Shown: positions 1-6,838, counted from the first letter of the stretch. The stretch is DNA of 8,973 bases from Alphaproteobacteria bacterium (GCA_005884825.1 VAZT01000219.1:1-8973), one strand, 5' to 3'. Made by a program: numbers and translations. The notes: a model not told the origin generated them from the sequence alone.

Positions 1-2
1 TT

Positions 3-356
3 GGATTGCAATTAGAGCGAGTCGAGGCGATGCAAGCGCCCGGTGTGCAAGTCGAGGTATGGTTTCAGGACGAGACTCGCATTGGCCAGAAGAACAGCTT
101 GACCCCGGGTATGGGGGCAACCGGCAGCCGGCCGGTGGCGCCAAAAGATCTCGGCTTCGCCTCGGCCTATTTGTTTGGTGCGGTCTGCCCGTCGCAGGGC
201 AAGGCGGCGGCGCTGATCATGCCGATCTGCAATACCGCCGCGATGAACCCTTTGCGATCTGGACTATGGCGGTCCGCGGCATCGTTCTCGGCTCCTCTCA
301 TCCGTTGGTCCGAGACTACGACTACCAAACGACGAGGCACACCCGCTGCTGATTGA
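3..356 (+). pseudogene. IS630-family transposase fragment, cut at left edge and decayed
   Basis: The frame is open from the left edge to a TGA at 354-356. Codons from about 33 to 243 read as the DDE domain of an IS630-family transposase. WFQDETRIGQK carries the first catalytic Asp in the family's W-F-x-D-E-x-R-x-G motif, followed by an SRPVAPKD segment, SAYLFGAVCPSQGK and CNTAAMN. Such enzymes cut and paste the element, usually at TA. After CNTAAMN near 243 the family resemblance stops and the last ~37 codons look like unrelated sequence. The later Asp and Glu of the DDE triad are therefore missing and the protein cannot be active. The N-terminal HTH half lies outside the window, if it exists. 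The family assignment is from motif recognition and is fairly secure; subgroup and element ends are not visible. Confidence 0.8.
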
Positions 357-878
357 TCGGTTCGGCTGGCCTTGCTGCACTTCCTCCACAAGAGTCGCAA
401 GGTGAGGCACCCCGAATCGGCGAGCGGTGCGGCGGGCAGATCGGCTCCACGCACCCCCTGAGTGCCACTGGCTGGGCGCGAACAGTCGCAGCCGTCTACC
501 AGGCCGTAGCGGTACGCAAGGTGTGAGGGTCTCGGCAGGCGTTATCGATGTTTATTTTGGGGGGACGGTAGCCAACCTCCCGGCCGTCGAATACACAGTC
601 TTGCTGGACAGGGGTACGAGCTTAACGGCCGATGCGGCGCTCCTCACAGGAAGGCGCGAGCATCTTCCCTCTCGCGAGGTGTTGTATCCGCTGCACTCCC
701 GGCACAGGCCAGCAGGCAACAATACCGCCTATCTCGGGGACGGTTCCCGCCTGTGAAAATGAAAACACGGCGGGTGGCCCGGTTTGGCTTGCGTTCGGCG
801 CAGCGTGGCCCGTGCGAATACGTGCCGTCTTGCGCTTCTACTTGCGCAGCGCTCCCTCGAGCAAATGGTCAACCTATT
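357..878. other. Gene-poor stretch, no supportable gene
   Basis: No frame here shows a recognisable domain or a convincing ribosome binding site. The open frames are short and differ between strands with no coherent protein. The plus-strand frame around 815-930 has a helix-like, Leu/Glu-rich stretch (LLAQRSLEQMVNLLEEYE) that could be a coding remnant, but it has no start signal and merges downstream into the tRNA-like sequence. I read the stretch as junk between IS debris and the tRNA-like remnant. Confidence 0.5.
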
Positions 879-945
879 GGAAGAATATGAGTCGGCAAAA
901 AGCGTGCCGGGCAGTCTGGAGAGCTTTGATCTTAAGGGGGACCGA

Positions 946-970
946 GGGGGTTCGAATCCACCTTCCTCCA
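946..970 (+). other. tRNA 3'-end-like remnant (T arm plus acceptor strand)
   Basis: Positions 946-962 can form a T arm: GGGGG, a canonical TTCGAAT loop (951-957), then CCACC, with one mismatch. This is followed by a 7-base acceptor strand TTCCTCC (963-969) and an A at the discriminator position. Seven bases at 879-885 (GGAAGAA) could pair with the acceptor strand with one mismatch. That would give a 92-base molecule, a class II (Ser/Leu) tRNA size. I could not build a convincing D arm or anticodon arm between them, and no CCA is encoded. The safest reading is a partial tRNA or a tRNA-derived repeat, possibly an old integration site. Confidence 0.35.
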
Positions 971-989
971 GCGGGGAGTCTCGTGCGAA

Positions 990-1355
990 CCAGACATCCG
1001 GGGCGCATTTCTCGACGCCGCCCATCATGTCCTCTGCCAGCGCCTGCGTCTGGCTCGGCGCGGTGATCTCGCAAAGGGCGACAGTCTGGCGGTCGCGGCC
1101 GGGTGCGGAGCCGGCTGGTCGCGCCCGTGAGGATCCGCGCCTGGCCGGCTCTCACGTCCATCTCGGGATCGGCAAAGAACCGGTGAGCTCAAAGGGCGCG
1201 AAGACGCAGCGCAATCCTGCGGTTCCGATAGCGCACGGATCGCAACGAACCTCGGTCCAGTGCTCGATGCATCACCCCTCCATCCCGAACTGCGCGGCAA
1301 ACTCCAGAAGCCCAGCGGAAAACACCGGCTCCACGCCTGGCCGATGCGATTTGTC
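990..1355 (-). pseudogene. Frameshifted coding remnant, unidentified
   Basis: Read leftward, three frames in succession give protein-like sequence. One contains VEPVFSAGLLEFAAQFGMEG followed by TGA (near 1269). The same frame continues with CIEHWTEVRCDP and APFELTGS to about 1183. A second frame then takes over with FADPEMDVRAGQARILTG (about 1125-1180). A third carries RDRQTVALCEITAPSQTQAL and EDMMGGVEKCAPDVW (about 990-1110). The joins suggest two indels and one nonsense codon in what was one gene or two overlapping genes. I do not recognise the family. High-G+C DNA gives plausible peptides by chance, so this is tentative. It runs directly into the tRNA-like sequence. Confidence 0.3.
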
Positions 1356-1410
1356 AATCTGTCAGACACGCAAAGGCGCGTGCTCGCTCGCCGCTGTTTG
1401 GCGCCAATAA

Positions 1411-1434
1411 TGTCCACTAACTCGGTAGTGGACA
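1411..1434. repeat. Perfect 9-bp inverted repeat with 6-base loop
   Basis: TGTCCACTA (1411-1419) and TAGTGGACA (1426-1434) are exact reverse complements around ACTCGG. No T run follows on either strand, so an intrinsic terminator is not supported. Thirteen bases further on lies a second perfect repeat, GATCAGC/GCTGATC. The pair could be an operator, a recombinase binding site or the end of a lost mobile element. Confidence 0.6.
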
Positions 1435-1446
1435 CTTGTTCTACTC

Positions 1447-1465
1447 GATCAGCCATCCGCTGATC
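1447..1465. repeat. Perfect 7-bp inverted repeat with 5-base loop
   Basis: GATCAGC (1447-1453) and GCTGATC (1459-1465) flank CATCC. A minus-strand ATG lies in the loop and opens a short frame beginning MADRVEQVSTTELVDIIGAK, which also reads through the neighbouring repeat at 1411-1434. That frame has no visible ribosome binding site or known family, so I do not call a gene. Confidence 0.5.
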
Positions 1466-1551
1466 ATTGCGCCAATGGCGGCTCAGCGGCAGACGCTCCC
1501 CATAAATGCACGTTTTTCGCAGTGCAGAGTAACCGCTCGGTGAGGGATCAC

Positions 1552-1656
1552 ATGGGCATCGGCGTGCTGGCGATCTCCGCCGGCCTCAGCCTGAGCGCGC
1601 GGGTCGCGCTGTTGCTGTTGAAGGCGCAGCCGACGCCCGCGCCGGTGGCGGCATAG
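1552..1656 (+). CDS. Small 34-residue hydrophobic ORF, hypothetical
   Basis: An ATG preceded by GGTGAGGG, with about 5 bases between, opens 34 codons ending in TAG. The peptide (MGIGVLAISAGLSLSARVAL, then LLLKAQPTPAPVAA) has one possible membrane segment of about 20 residues and a Pro/Ala-rich tail. It could be a real small membrane peptide, the C-terminal scrap of a lost membrane protein, or chance. It lies 52 bases from the 3' end of the convergent permease gene. I recognise no family. Confidence 0.25.
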   Translation: MGIGVLAISAGLSLSARVALLLLKAQPTPAPVAA

Positions 1657-1708
1657 CCGTTGCGCTGAGGCCCGGAAACCTGTTGGTCGCCGGATCTGCC
1701 TGATCGAG

Positions 1709-2947
1709 TCACCGCTGCCAGATATTCCGGGGCAGGAGAATGGTGGCGGCGGCACCGGCCAGGCACGCGAGGCCGCAGGTACCGAAGCTCACCGCCCAGG
1801 CGGCGAGCTGCGAAGTCCCGCCGAATTGGTCGAGCGTGACGCCGAACAGGAGTGTGCCGAGGAAGCTGGCGCCAAAGCCGATGCAGGAATAGAGCCCGAT
1901 CGTTGCCCCCAGGTAACGCGGGACGGCGACGGCAAGCACGCCCGAAGTGAGATTTGAAAAATTACCCTGCACGATGAAGCCGGCAACGACGGAAACTCCG
2001 AGCACGGCGATGTAGGGGAGCATTGGCGTGAAGCCGAATAAACCGCCGGCAAAGGCCGAGAGCACGAAGACCAGGGTGGCGATGGTGCGCAGGCCGTAAC
2101 GGATCGAGAGTTCGTTGCCGATCAGGCCGGCGGGGACGCCGAGAAAATTGATCACCGCGCCGACCACCAGAATAATCCAGGCCTGCGCGGGATCAGCGGC
2201 CTGATCGCCGGCGCAGAACGTAAGAAAGACGACAATCCACTGCCGCAACCCGACGCAGCCCCAGATGGCCGCGGCATAGCCGACCATCAGGGCGAGGACA
2301 TCCCGGTTCGCAAGGACCGGGCGAAAGTCGAGCAGCGGCTGGGACTCTTCCTCGTCTCCGGAACCCCCGCGCGGCAATGCCGCCCAGGCAATCAGGAGTC
2401 CGGCGACGCCGAGGATACCGGCGATAACAAAAGCGCTGCGCCACCCCAACAGCGTTCCGACGCGGCCGAACAGGAACGACAGCGACGCGCCGATCGTGAA
2501 GGAGCTCGTGTACCAGGCCGCGATGCGGGCGCGGGTTGCCCCTCTGACGCCATGCGTGAGCGCCCGCAGCCCGGGCATATACATCCCGGCTATGGCGATG
2601 CCGGCCAAAGCGCGGAATCCGAGCGCCGGGAGGAGGCTGTCGCACAGCGCCATGCCGAAGCAGGAGAGCGCGCTAAGGCCGCTGGAGGCGAGATAAATAT
2701 GTCGAGCCGGCCGGCGATCGGTCAGGCCGACCAGAGGGATGACGGCGAGCATATAACCCGCCGAGACGATACCCGCGAGCCAACCGGCTTGCGTGTTGGT
2801 CAGCGACCAGGCCTCGATGAACTGCGGCAGCAGCGCCGGGACAATCGAGAATCCGGCCAGGCCGAGAATTTCGGCGGCGCATAACGCGGCAACAACCGGT
2901 GTCGAAGGTGCAGCCGTCGCGGGTTGAGCCAGAGTCACGGTTCCCAT
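1709..2947 (-). CDS. MFS transporter, about 12 membrane segments
   Basis: A 412-residue inner-membrane permease of the major facilitator superfamily, moving an unknown small solute by proton or ion coupling. Hydrophobic segments run the whole length, roughly residues 18-40, 54-75, 84-104, 108-124, 145-162, 170-190, then after a charged cytoplasmic loop (191-213, with GSGDEEESQ) 217-243, 256-276, 286-305, 310-330, 345-372 and 381-405. The loop between segments 2 and 3 reads VGLTDRRPARH, a version of MFS motif A. I chose ATG 2947, which starts MGTVTLAQPATAAPS. The frame is open upstream to 3082, but those 45 codons are not membrane-like and run through a perfect hairpin. No clear Shine-Dalgarno precedes 2947, so the start is not certain. 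Substrate unknown; neighbours give no help. The gene looks intact and ends in TGA. Confidence 0.85.
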   Translation of the reverse strand: MGTVTLAQPATAAPSTPVVAALCAAEILGLAGFSIVPALLPQFIEAWSLTNTQAGWLAGIVSAGYMLAVIPLVGLTDRRPARHIYLASSGLSALSCFGMALCDSLLPALGFRALAGIAIAGMYMPGLRALTHGVRGATRARIAAWYTSSFTIGASLSFLFGRVGTLLGWRSAFVIAGILGVAGLLIAWAALPRGGSGDEEESQPLLDFRPVLANRDVLALMVGYAAAIWGCVGLRQWIVVFLTFCAGDQAADPAQAWIILVVGAVINFLGVPAGLIGNELSIRYGLRTIATLVFVLSAFAGGLFGFTPMLPYIAVLGVSVVAGFIVQGNFSNLTSGVLAVAVPRYLGATIGLYSCIGFGASFLGTLLFGVTLDQFGGTSQLAAWAVSFGTCGLACLAGAAATILLPRNIWQR

Positions 2948-2951
2948 GAAG

Positions 2952-2981
2952 AAAACCCCGGTTGAGGGGAACCGGGGTTTT
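2952..2981. terminator. Strong hairpin, terminator-like, at the MFS start
   Basis: AAAACCCCGGTT (2952-2963) and AACCGGGGTTTT (2970-2981) are exact reverse complements with a 6-base loop, so the stem is 12 bp. Read leftward it ends in TTTTCTTC only 4 bases before the MFS ATG. It could stop leftward transcripts from the upstream gene at 3203-3643, or act as an attenuator in the permease leader. Read rightward it ends in TTTT and could also terminate. It occupies the place where a Shine-Dalgarno would be expected. Confidence 0.6.
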
Positions 2982-3202
2982 GGGGTCGACGATCGAGCAA
3001 GGGGAAATGCGATCGATCGCCTCGTCATAGGAAACACCGACTCGGCTCGGCCGTCTACCTTCCCGATATGCGATATCCACATGTTATCGGATCAGACGAT
3101 CCAGCCGGATTCCGGGCCGGCCGCGGCTCCGGCTAAGAAACATGGCCGGGGGCAGGTTGCGTTTGAACCTTACCCCGGATGGCGGGCTGTTGCGGTCGAT
3201 CG

Positions 3203-3643
3203 CTAGGCGGCGAGGCGTTCGGGGGCGAGCGGCTGATCCGGTGCGGTGTCCGCGCCATCCACCGACCGCACGCGCCGATTTTTCTCGATCTGGGCGAGCA
3301 GCCAGGTCTTGGCCGCGGCGGCCGCCCGCTTTTGCTCCGCATGATCGTCGGCCAGACGGCGGGCCTTGAGGATGATGGAGCGCAACTCGGAGACGCTGCC
3401 GCAACAGGTGTCGTTGAAGTGCACAAGCGGAAGGCCGGGCCGGGGCATCGCATCCTGCAGGAGCGCGATCGCCGATGCCCGCGGCAGGCTATGCTTGCGG
3501 CTCAGATGCAGAAGAGCGCCGACAAGGCAATGGCCGCCGTTTCCGTCATCATAATGGCCGCGCGTCCAGTGGCCATCGACGGCAAAATGCTCGAGCATCA
3601 GGTCGAGCAGCTGCACCGCTTGCGCGATTTGGGGTTCCGGCAT
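3203..3643 (-). CDS. Hypothetical protein, DUF6197-like
   Basis: A 146-residue soluble protein from ATG 3643 (MPEPQIAQAVQLLDLMLEHF) to TAG. Features: an N-terminal helix (about 5-20), then HWTRGHYDDGNGGHCLVGAL (25-44) with a Cys-x-x-Gly-Ala core, HFNDT at 75-79 followed by two cysteines (80, 81), a helical region 85-125 rich in Ala and Arg, and a charged tail. The CLxGAL and FND combination resembles the DUF6197 family as I remember it; function unknown. A GTG at 3736 extends the frame by 31 codons, but these overlap the recombinase stub in another frame and look non-native, so I prefer 3643. GGGAG lies about 13 bases upstream, a weak site. It is downstream of, and on the same strand as, the broken recombinase module. 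Confidence 0.65.
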   Translation of the reverse strand: MPEPQIAQAVQLLDLMLEHFAVDGHWTRGHYDDGNGGHCLVGALLHLSRKHSLPRASAIALLQDAMPRPGLPLVHFNDTCCGSVSELRSIILKARRLADDHAEQKRAAAAAKTWLLAQIEKNRRVRSVDGADTAPDQPLAPERLAA

Positions 3644-3719
3644 TGGTTTGAGCGCTCCCGATCCTGGCAACGAACGCACCGTATCACCTCGCGCCGCAAT
3701 CCGCAGCGCCACGAAGGCC

Positions 3720-3861
3720 GGTAATGAAGGCCTCACAGGCCTCGCGCTGCGCCTGCAGCGAATTAAATTCTTGCTCGAGCTCTCCTCGGAGGATTTGCGG
3801 GTGTAGATCGCGCAGCGGACGGTTCCTTTCCGACGCGCGCTGTTGCTGGCCGGCCTCTCAT
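3720..3861 (-). pseudogene. Large serine recombinase, N-terminal stub, frameshifted
   Basis: Read leftward from 3832 the frame gives RKGTVRCAIYTRKSSEE, the start of the catalytic domain of a large serine recombinase. The nucleophile is the first Ser of YTRKSSEE (codon 3791-3793). After the two Glu codons the frame moves, and LEQEFNSLQAQREACEAFIT follows (about 3720-3779). This matches the family's usual continuation with one base missing near 3780. Homology ends near 3720, so about 40 residues of a protein usually 500 or more residues long remain. The likely original ATG (3859-3861) overlaps the TGA of the DUF2924 frame as ATGA, but it is out of frame with the motif, implying a second indel. 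Such enzymes integrate or excise DNA. This copy cannot be active. Confidence 0.75.
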
Positions 3862-4877
3862 TGACTGGTCTCCGCGGGGAGCGAGGCGCGTGCTTGCTTG
3901 TTCAGGCCAAAGAACCGCGGGCCCGACCAATGCGCCCCGGTAATCCGCTCGGCGATGACCGTCAGCGAGCGATAGCGCTGGCCCTCGTGCTCGAACCCGT
4001 CCTTCTGGACGAGGACGGTGTGCGTGTGTCCGCGCCACTGCCGCACCAGGGTCGTGCCGGCCTTCAGCACGATACCGCGATTGACGGCCAGAGCGCCTTT
4101 GTCTGGCGCTTCGGCCAGGCTCTGCAGACGGCGCCGGAGTGCGGCGCTCGCGCCGCCATGGGTACGCTTTTGCAGATCATAGGCAAGGGCTCGGATGAGC
4201 AGGTCGCGGCTGAGACCCACCGGCGGTCCCGCGCGATGCAGTTGGCGCCAGACAAGCCGCAGCTCGTCTGTCGACCGATCGAGCAACCCGGCGATTTCGG
4301 GTTCAACCTCGACCAGGCCCCGGCTTTCGTGCTCGGTCGTTCCGATTGCCGTCTCGACCGCGAACGGGCGACGGCCCGCCAGAGTGCTGGCGAGCCGACG
4401 CATCGTGGATTGCGGGCTTGATGTGCTCGCCGGCTCAACGATACGGTAGACCCGGCCGCGCTCCTCTTCAGCAGAGGGAACACTGAGCCCGAGCTTCTTC
4501 TTCAGGGTGCCCGAGAAGACGCCCCGCACCGTGTGACGCTGCCACCCAGTGGCGCGCGCCACTTCATCGACCGTTGCGCCCTCCGGTCGACGCAGCATCG
4601 CGATCACCGCGTCCTGCTTCGACGGGCGCTTCGGGTCCGATGGCGGCTCCGGCTCCGGCAAGGCTTCGATTGCCTACCACAGCTGATCGATCAACGCCCC
4701 GCGGTCGCCAACCTTCCGCCGTTTCTCGACACCCGGCAGAGCATTCCACAGGGCCAGCAGCCGCTTGCCGTTGAGGGCGCCGGCGTGCAATTCCTCATTC
4801 GAAGCACCCGCATTGGCTGCCGTCGGCGGCTCCCGGCAGAGCGTGATCCCGTCATTGCCGACGATGTAGGTGCGCAT
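3858..4877 (-). pseudogene. DUF3489-DUF2924 fusion gene broken by an in-frame TAG
   Basis: From ATG 4877 the frame starts MRTYIVGNDGITL, runs 67 codons with LLALWNALPGV and LIDQLW, meets TAG at 4674-4676, and continues in the same frame for 271 codons to TGA. Past the stop, codons 87-133 are a DUF3489 winged-helix-like region (RRPEGATVDEVARATGWQ, then HTVRGVFSGTLKKKLGL). About codons 203-325 are DUF2924 (LSRDLLIRALAYDLQ, TLVRQWRGHTHTV, GFEHEGQRYRSL, ITGAHWSGPRFFGL). In DUF3489 proteins the motif before the linker is normally W-[KQ]-AI; here it reads W-stop-AIE, so one change of CAG or AAG to TAG explains the break. These two domains are usually separate neighbouring genes before a serine recombinase; here no stop separates them. 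A TTG at 4659-4661 could restart translation without the N-terminus. Function of both domains is unknown; DNA binding is plausible for DUF3489. Confidence 0.8.
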
Positions 4878-4886
4878 GGACGGGTT

Positions 4887-4891
4887 CTCCT
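4887..4891 (-). promoter_or_regulatory. Shine-Dalgarno AGGAG of the DUF3489 gene
   Basis: AGGAG on the minus strand lies 9 bases before ATG 4877 and supports that start over the longer frame from 5003. Confidence 0.65.
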
Positions 4892-4898
4892 GATTGAC

Positions 4899-4919
4899 CC
4901 GGCGGCGGGGTGCCGCCGG
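4899..4919. repeat. 8-bp G+C hairpin in the DUF3489 leader
   Basis: CCGGCGGC (4899-4906) and GCCGCCGG (4912-4919) are exact reverse complements with a 5-base loop. The hairpin lies 7 bases upstream of the AGGAG site. It lacks a T run, so a leader structure or protein site is more likely than a terminator. Confidence 0.45.
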
Positions 4920-5238
4920 TGACCCACACTCACGCTCTCTTCGCCGACCAAAGCCACTCCATTCCGGATAATCTTGTGGCGTTGTTGGGCCACAGTCGAG
5001 CATGGAATTACTCAGCCGAAAACGCCGCCCAGCTCACCACATTCTCCTGCTGGTCCACTGCCCATCAAAACGCAGTGCCTTGGACGCGGTCTAGGACGGG
5101 TCCGGTCTCCAAAGAGCCGCACCTGGTCAGCCGGGTGTCTGCTGTCCGCTCGATTGTTGACTAAGGCCGAGTAGCGAGAAATGTCTCTGCGTGACCCAAC
5201 TCGGACATCGCGCGTTATGTGAATGGAACCGTCGTCGC
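4920..5238. other. Intergenic stretch without a recognisable gene
   Basis: All frames are short or lack start signals and domains. The last 40 bases may contain the mutated Rieske region of the oxygenase remnant that starts at 5239: the second frame reads RYVNGTVVA just before it, which resembles the segment that normally precedes the second Rieske Cys. The rest shows nothing I can name. Confidence 0.45.
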
Positions 5239-6228
5239 TGAGCCTATCACGGCTGGCTCTACGATACGCAGGGCCAATGCATCGACATGCCGTGCGAGAC
5301 CGAGGAGTTCCGCAAGGCAATGGATGTGTGGCAGCCCGCCTACCCGGTGACGGAATATGGCGGGCTCGTTTTCGTCTATATGGGCCCGCCGGGCACCGAG
5401 CCGCTGTTTCCCCGCTTCGACATCATCGACCTCGCCTGGAATACTCAAGAACGCGGCGAGGATGTCGTGCTGCGCGGGATGCGGCTGTGGGGCGACTACG
5501 CGGTCGGGATGGTCAAGGATTGCAACTGGCTGCAGCACTATGAAAATATCGTCGACCCCTACCACCTGTTGATGCTGCACCAATGGATCAGTGGCGACCA
5601 GTTCGACGGCGCGCTGATGCAGGGCAAGGCCACGATCGGCTGGGAGAAGACGTCTCTCGGCGTGCGCTATAACCTGATCAAGGACCTGCCGAACGGCAAC
5701 CGCATGGTGCGCCACGCCGAGTGCATCGTACCAAATATGTTCATCATCCCGAGCATCCGCGAGCCCGGGACGGTGGCAAAGCGCAAGCAACGCGGTACTG
5801 AACTGTCGTGGGCGGTCCCGATCGACAACGAGCATGTGCGCGGCGTCAGCATCGTCGCCTGGCCGCTGGAGAATGGCGCGCCGAAGCCCGATTGGAAGCC
5901 GGGCACCGACACGATCGCCGACATCCGGCCGGGCTCGTCCCTGAAACGCAGCTACGAGGAGCGGCAGAGGAAGCCCGACGATCTCGAAGCGCAGGAGGGA
6001 CAGCGCGCGATCGCGATCCACGCGCTCGAAAACCTGGCGCATTCGGATACCGGAATCGTCATGCTGCGGCGGCTTTTGCGGGAGCAGCTGAACCGTATCG
6101 AGCAAGGCCTCGACCCGATCAACATCATGCGCGATCCGTCGGCGAATACGCGGATCCCGACCGGTGCCTGGAACACGATCCTGTCGCCGGCAGAAGCTGC
6201 CGTGCTGCCGTACAGCGAGGACCTCTGA
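5239..6228 (+). pseudogene. Rieske non-haem iron oxygenase alpha subunit, N-terminus lost
   Basis: Intact members hydroxylate aromatic rings or demethylate aryl ethers, taking electrons through an N-terminal Rieske [2Fe-2S] domain. Here recognisable sequence begins with AYHGWLYDTQGQCIDMP at 5242, the tail of the second Rieske motif (Cys-x-x-His-Gly-Trp). The codon where Cys belongs, 5239-5241, is TGA. The first Rieske motif and about 100 upstream residues are gone. The catalytic domain looks complete. Numbered from the first ATG (5287, 313 residues), NWLQHYENIVDPYHLLMLH holds the bridging Asp90 and iron ligands His93 and His98. HSDTGIVMLRRLL holds a likely third ligand, Asp254. The gene ends in TGA. 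ATG 5287 has no ribosome binding site, so a functional short protein is unlikely. The C-terminal half resembles the phthalate-dioxygenase-like group; substrate unknown. Confidence 0.85.
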
Positions 6229-6319
6229 CGAGGCGCGCGCGACCGAGCTACCGCTCCAAGCAAACGCGACATGGCCCCTCGCGCTTCCGGCAGCATCCGG
6301 ATAGGGAGCGCAGCCTGTA

Positions 6320-6838
6320 TCAGGCCCCAGCCACAATCTGATGCGTGACGGAAAGCCGGGGCGGCGTGCGCAAGCTCTGGTAGATCACGCAAAACCGCTC
6401 GCTCATTTCGACGAGCCTCTGCACCGTCGCGGCATCGGCGTGGGTGTCCAACTCGAACCTTAGGGCAATATCGGTGAGGCCGACCGGCACGTCGCGGTCC
6501 ACGCCGAGCGTGCCACGTGCGTCCCAATGGCCCTCGGCGATAACCCGCCCGCCCCGCAGCTTTACGCCCATCGCAGTGGCGACCGCGCCGATGGTCACAC
6601 CGGCACAAGCGACCAGCGCTTCCAGAAGCATATCCGCGGAGCAGGCCAGCTTCCCGTTCCCGCCGGTGGCCGGGTGCAGACCGGCGTCGGTCTCGCCGCT
6701 CCAGGAGCGCAAGCGGCACGCGACGCGATCCAGGTCGAGCGTCGCTTCGGCGCGCGCCGGCGTACGCGCGACTTCAGGCTGCTCCCGATACTGCTTCTTC
6801 AGCGGCGCCTGCAGCGCGCGCAGCTCATTCGCATCCAT
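6320..6838 (-). CDS. OsmC/Ohr-family peroxiredoxin-like protein
   Basis: A 172-residue cytoplasmic protein. OsmC-family members usually reduce organic peroxides with two conserved cysteines. Here Cys78 sits in LLEALVACAGVTIGAVA, on the central helix, and Cys150 in SERFCVIYQSL near the C-terminus, matching the family's pair. The first ~45 residues are charged, and the core runs from about 60 to 170. Start ATG 6838 (MDANELRALQAPLKKQY) is preceded by AGGA five bases upstream. The frame is open to 7138, but the extra 100 codons overlap the divergent monooxygenase gene and look like its shadow. It is convergent with the oxygenase remnant (92-base gap) and divergent from the monooxygenase remnant (75-base gap). 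It looks intact. A role beside oxygenase chemistry in peroxide or electrophile defence is plausible but unproven. Confidence 0.85.
   Translation of the reverse strand: MDANELRALQAPLKKQYREQPEVARTPARAEATLDLDRVACRLRSWSGETDAGLHPATGGNGKLACSADMLLEALVACAGVTIGAVATAMGVKLRGGRVIAEGHWDARGTLGVDRDVPVGLTDIALRFELDTHADAATVQRLVEMSERFCVIYQSLRTPPRLSVTHQIVAGA

Noticed and set aside
879..970. A complete functional tRNA-Ser or tRNA-Leu
   Set aside because: No D arm or anticodon arm can be drawn, the T stem and acceptor each have a mismatch, and CCA is not encoded.
784..1410. 208-codon plus-strand ORF across the tRNA-like sequence
   Set aside because: It has low-complexity composition, no ribosome binding site and no domain, and it crosses the tRNA-like element and the opposite-strand remnant.
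3009..3020. 12-bp palindrome GCGATCGATCGC as an operator
   Set aside because: GATC-rich palindromes of this size are common in such DNA, and nothing ties it to a promoter.
3843..4421. 192-codon plus-strand ORF
   Set aside because: It is the reverse shadow of the DUF2924 region, with no domain or start signal of its own.
5239..5241. TGA at the Rieske Cys as a selenocysteine codon
   Set aside because: The first Rieske motif and the upstream domain are missing, so no functional protein could be rescued, and no SECIS-like hairpin stands out just downstream. Simple decay is enough.
5215..6336. Long 373-codon minus-strand open frame
   Set aside because: It lies antisense to the oxygenase catalytic domain, whose iron-ligand motifs are clear. 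The minus frame has no recognisable domain and is a codon-bias shadow.
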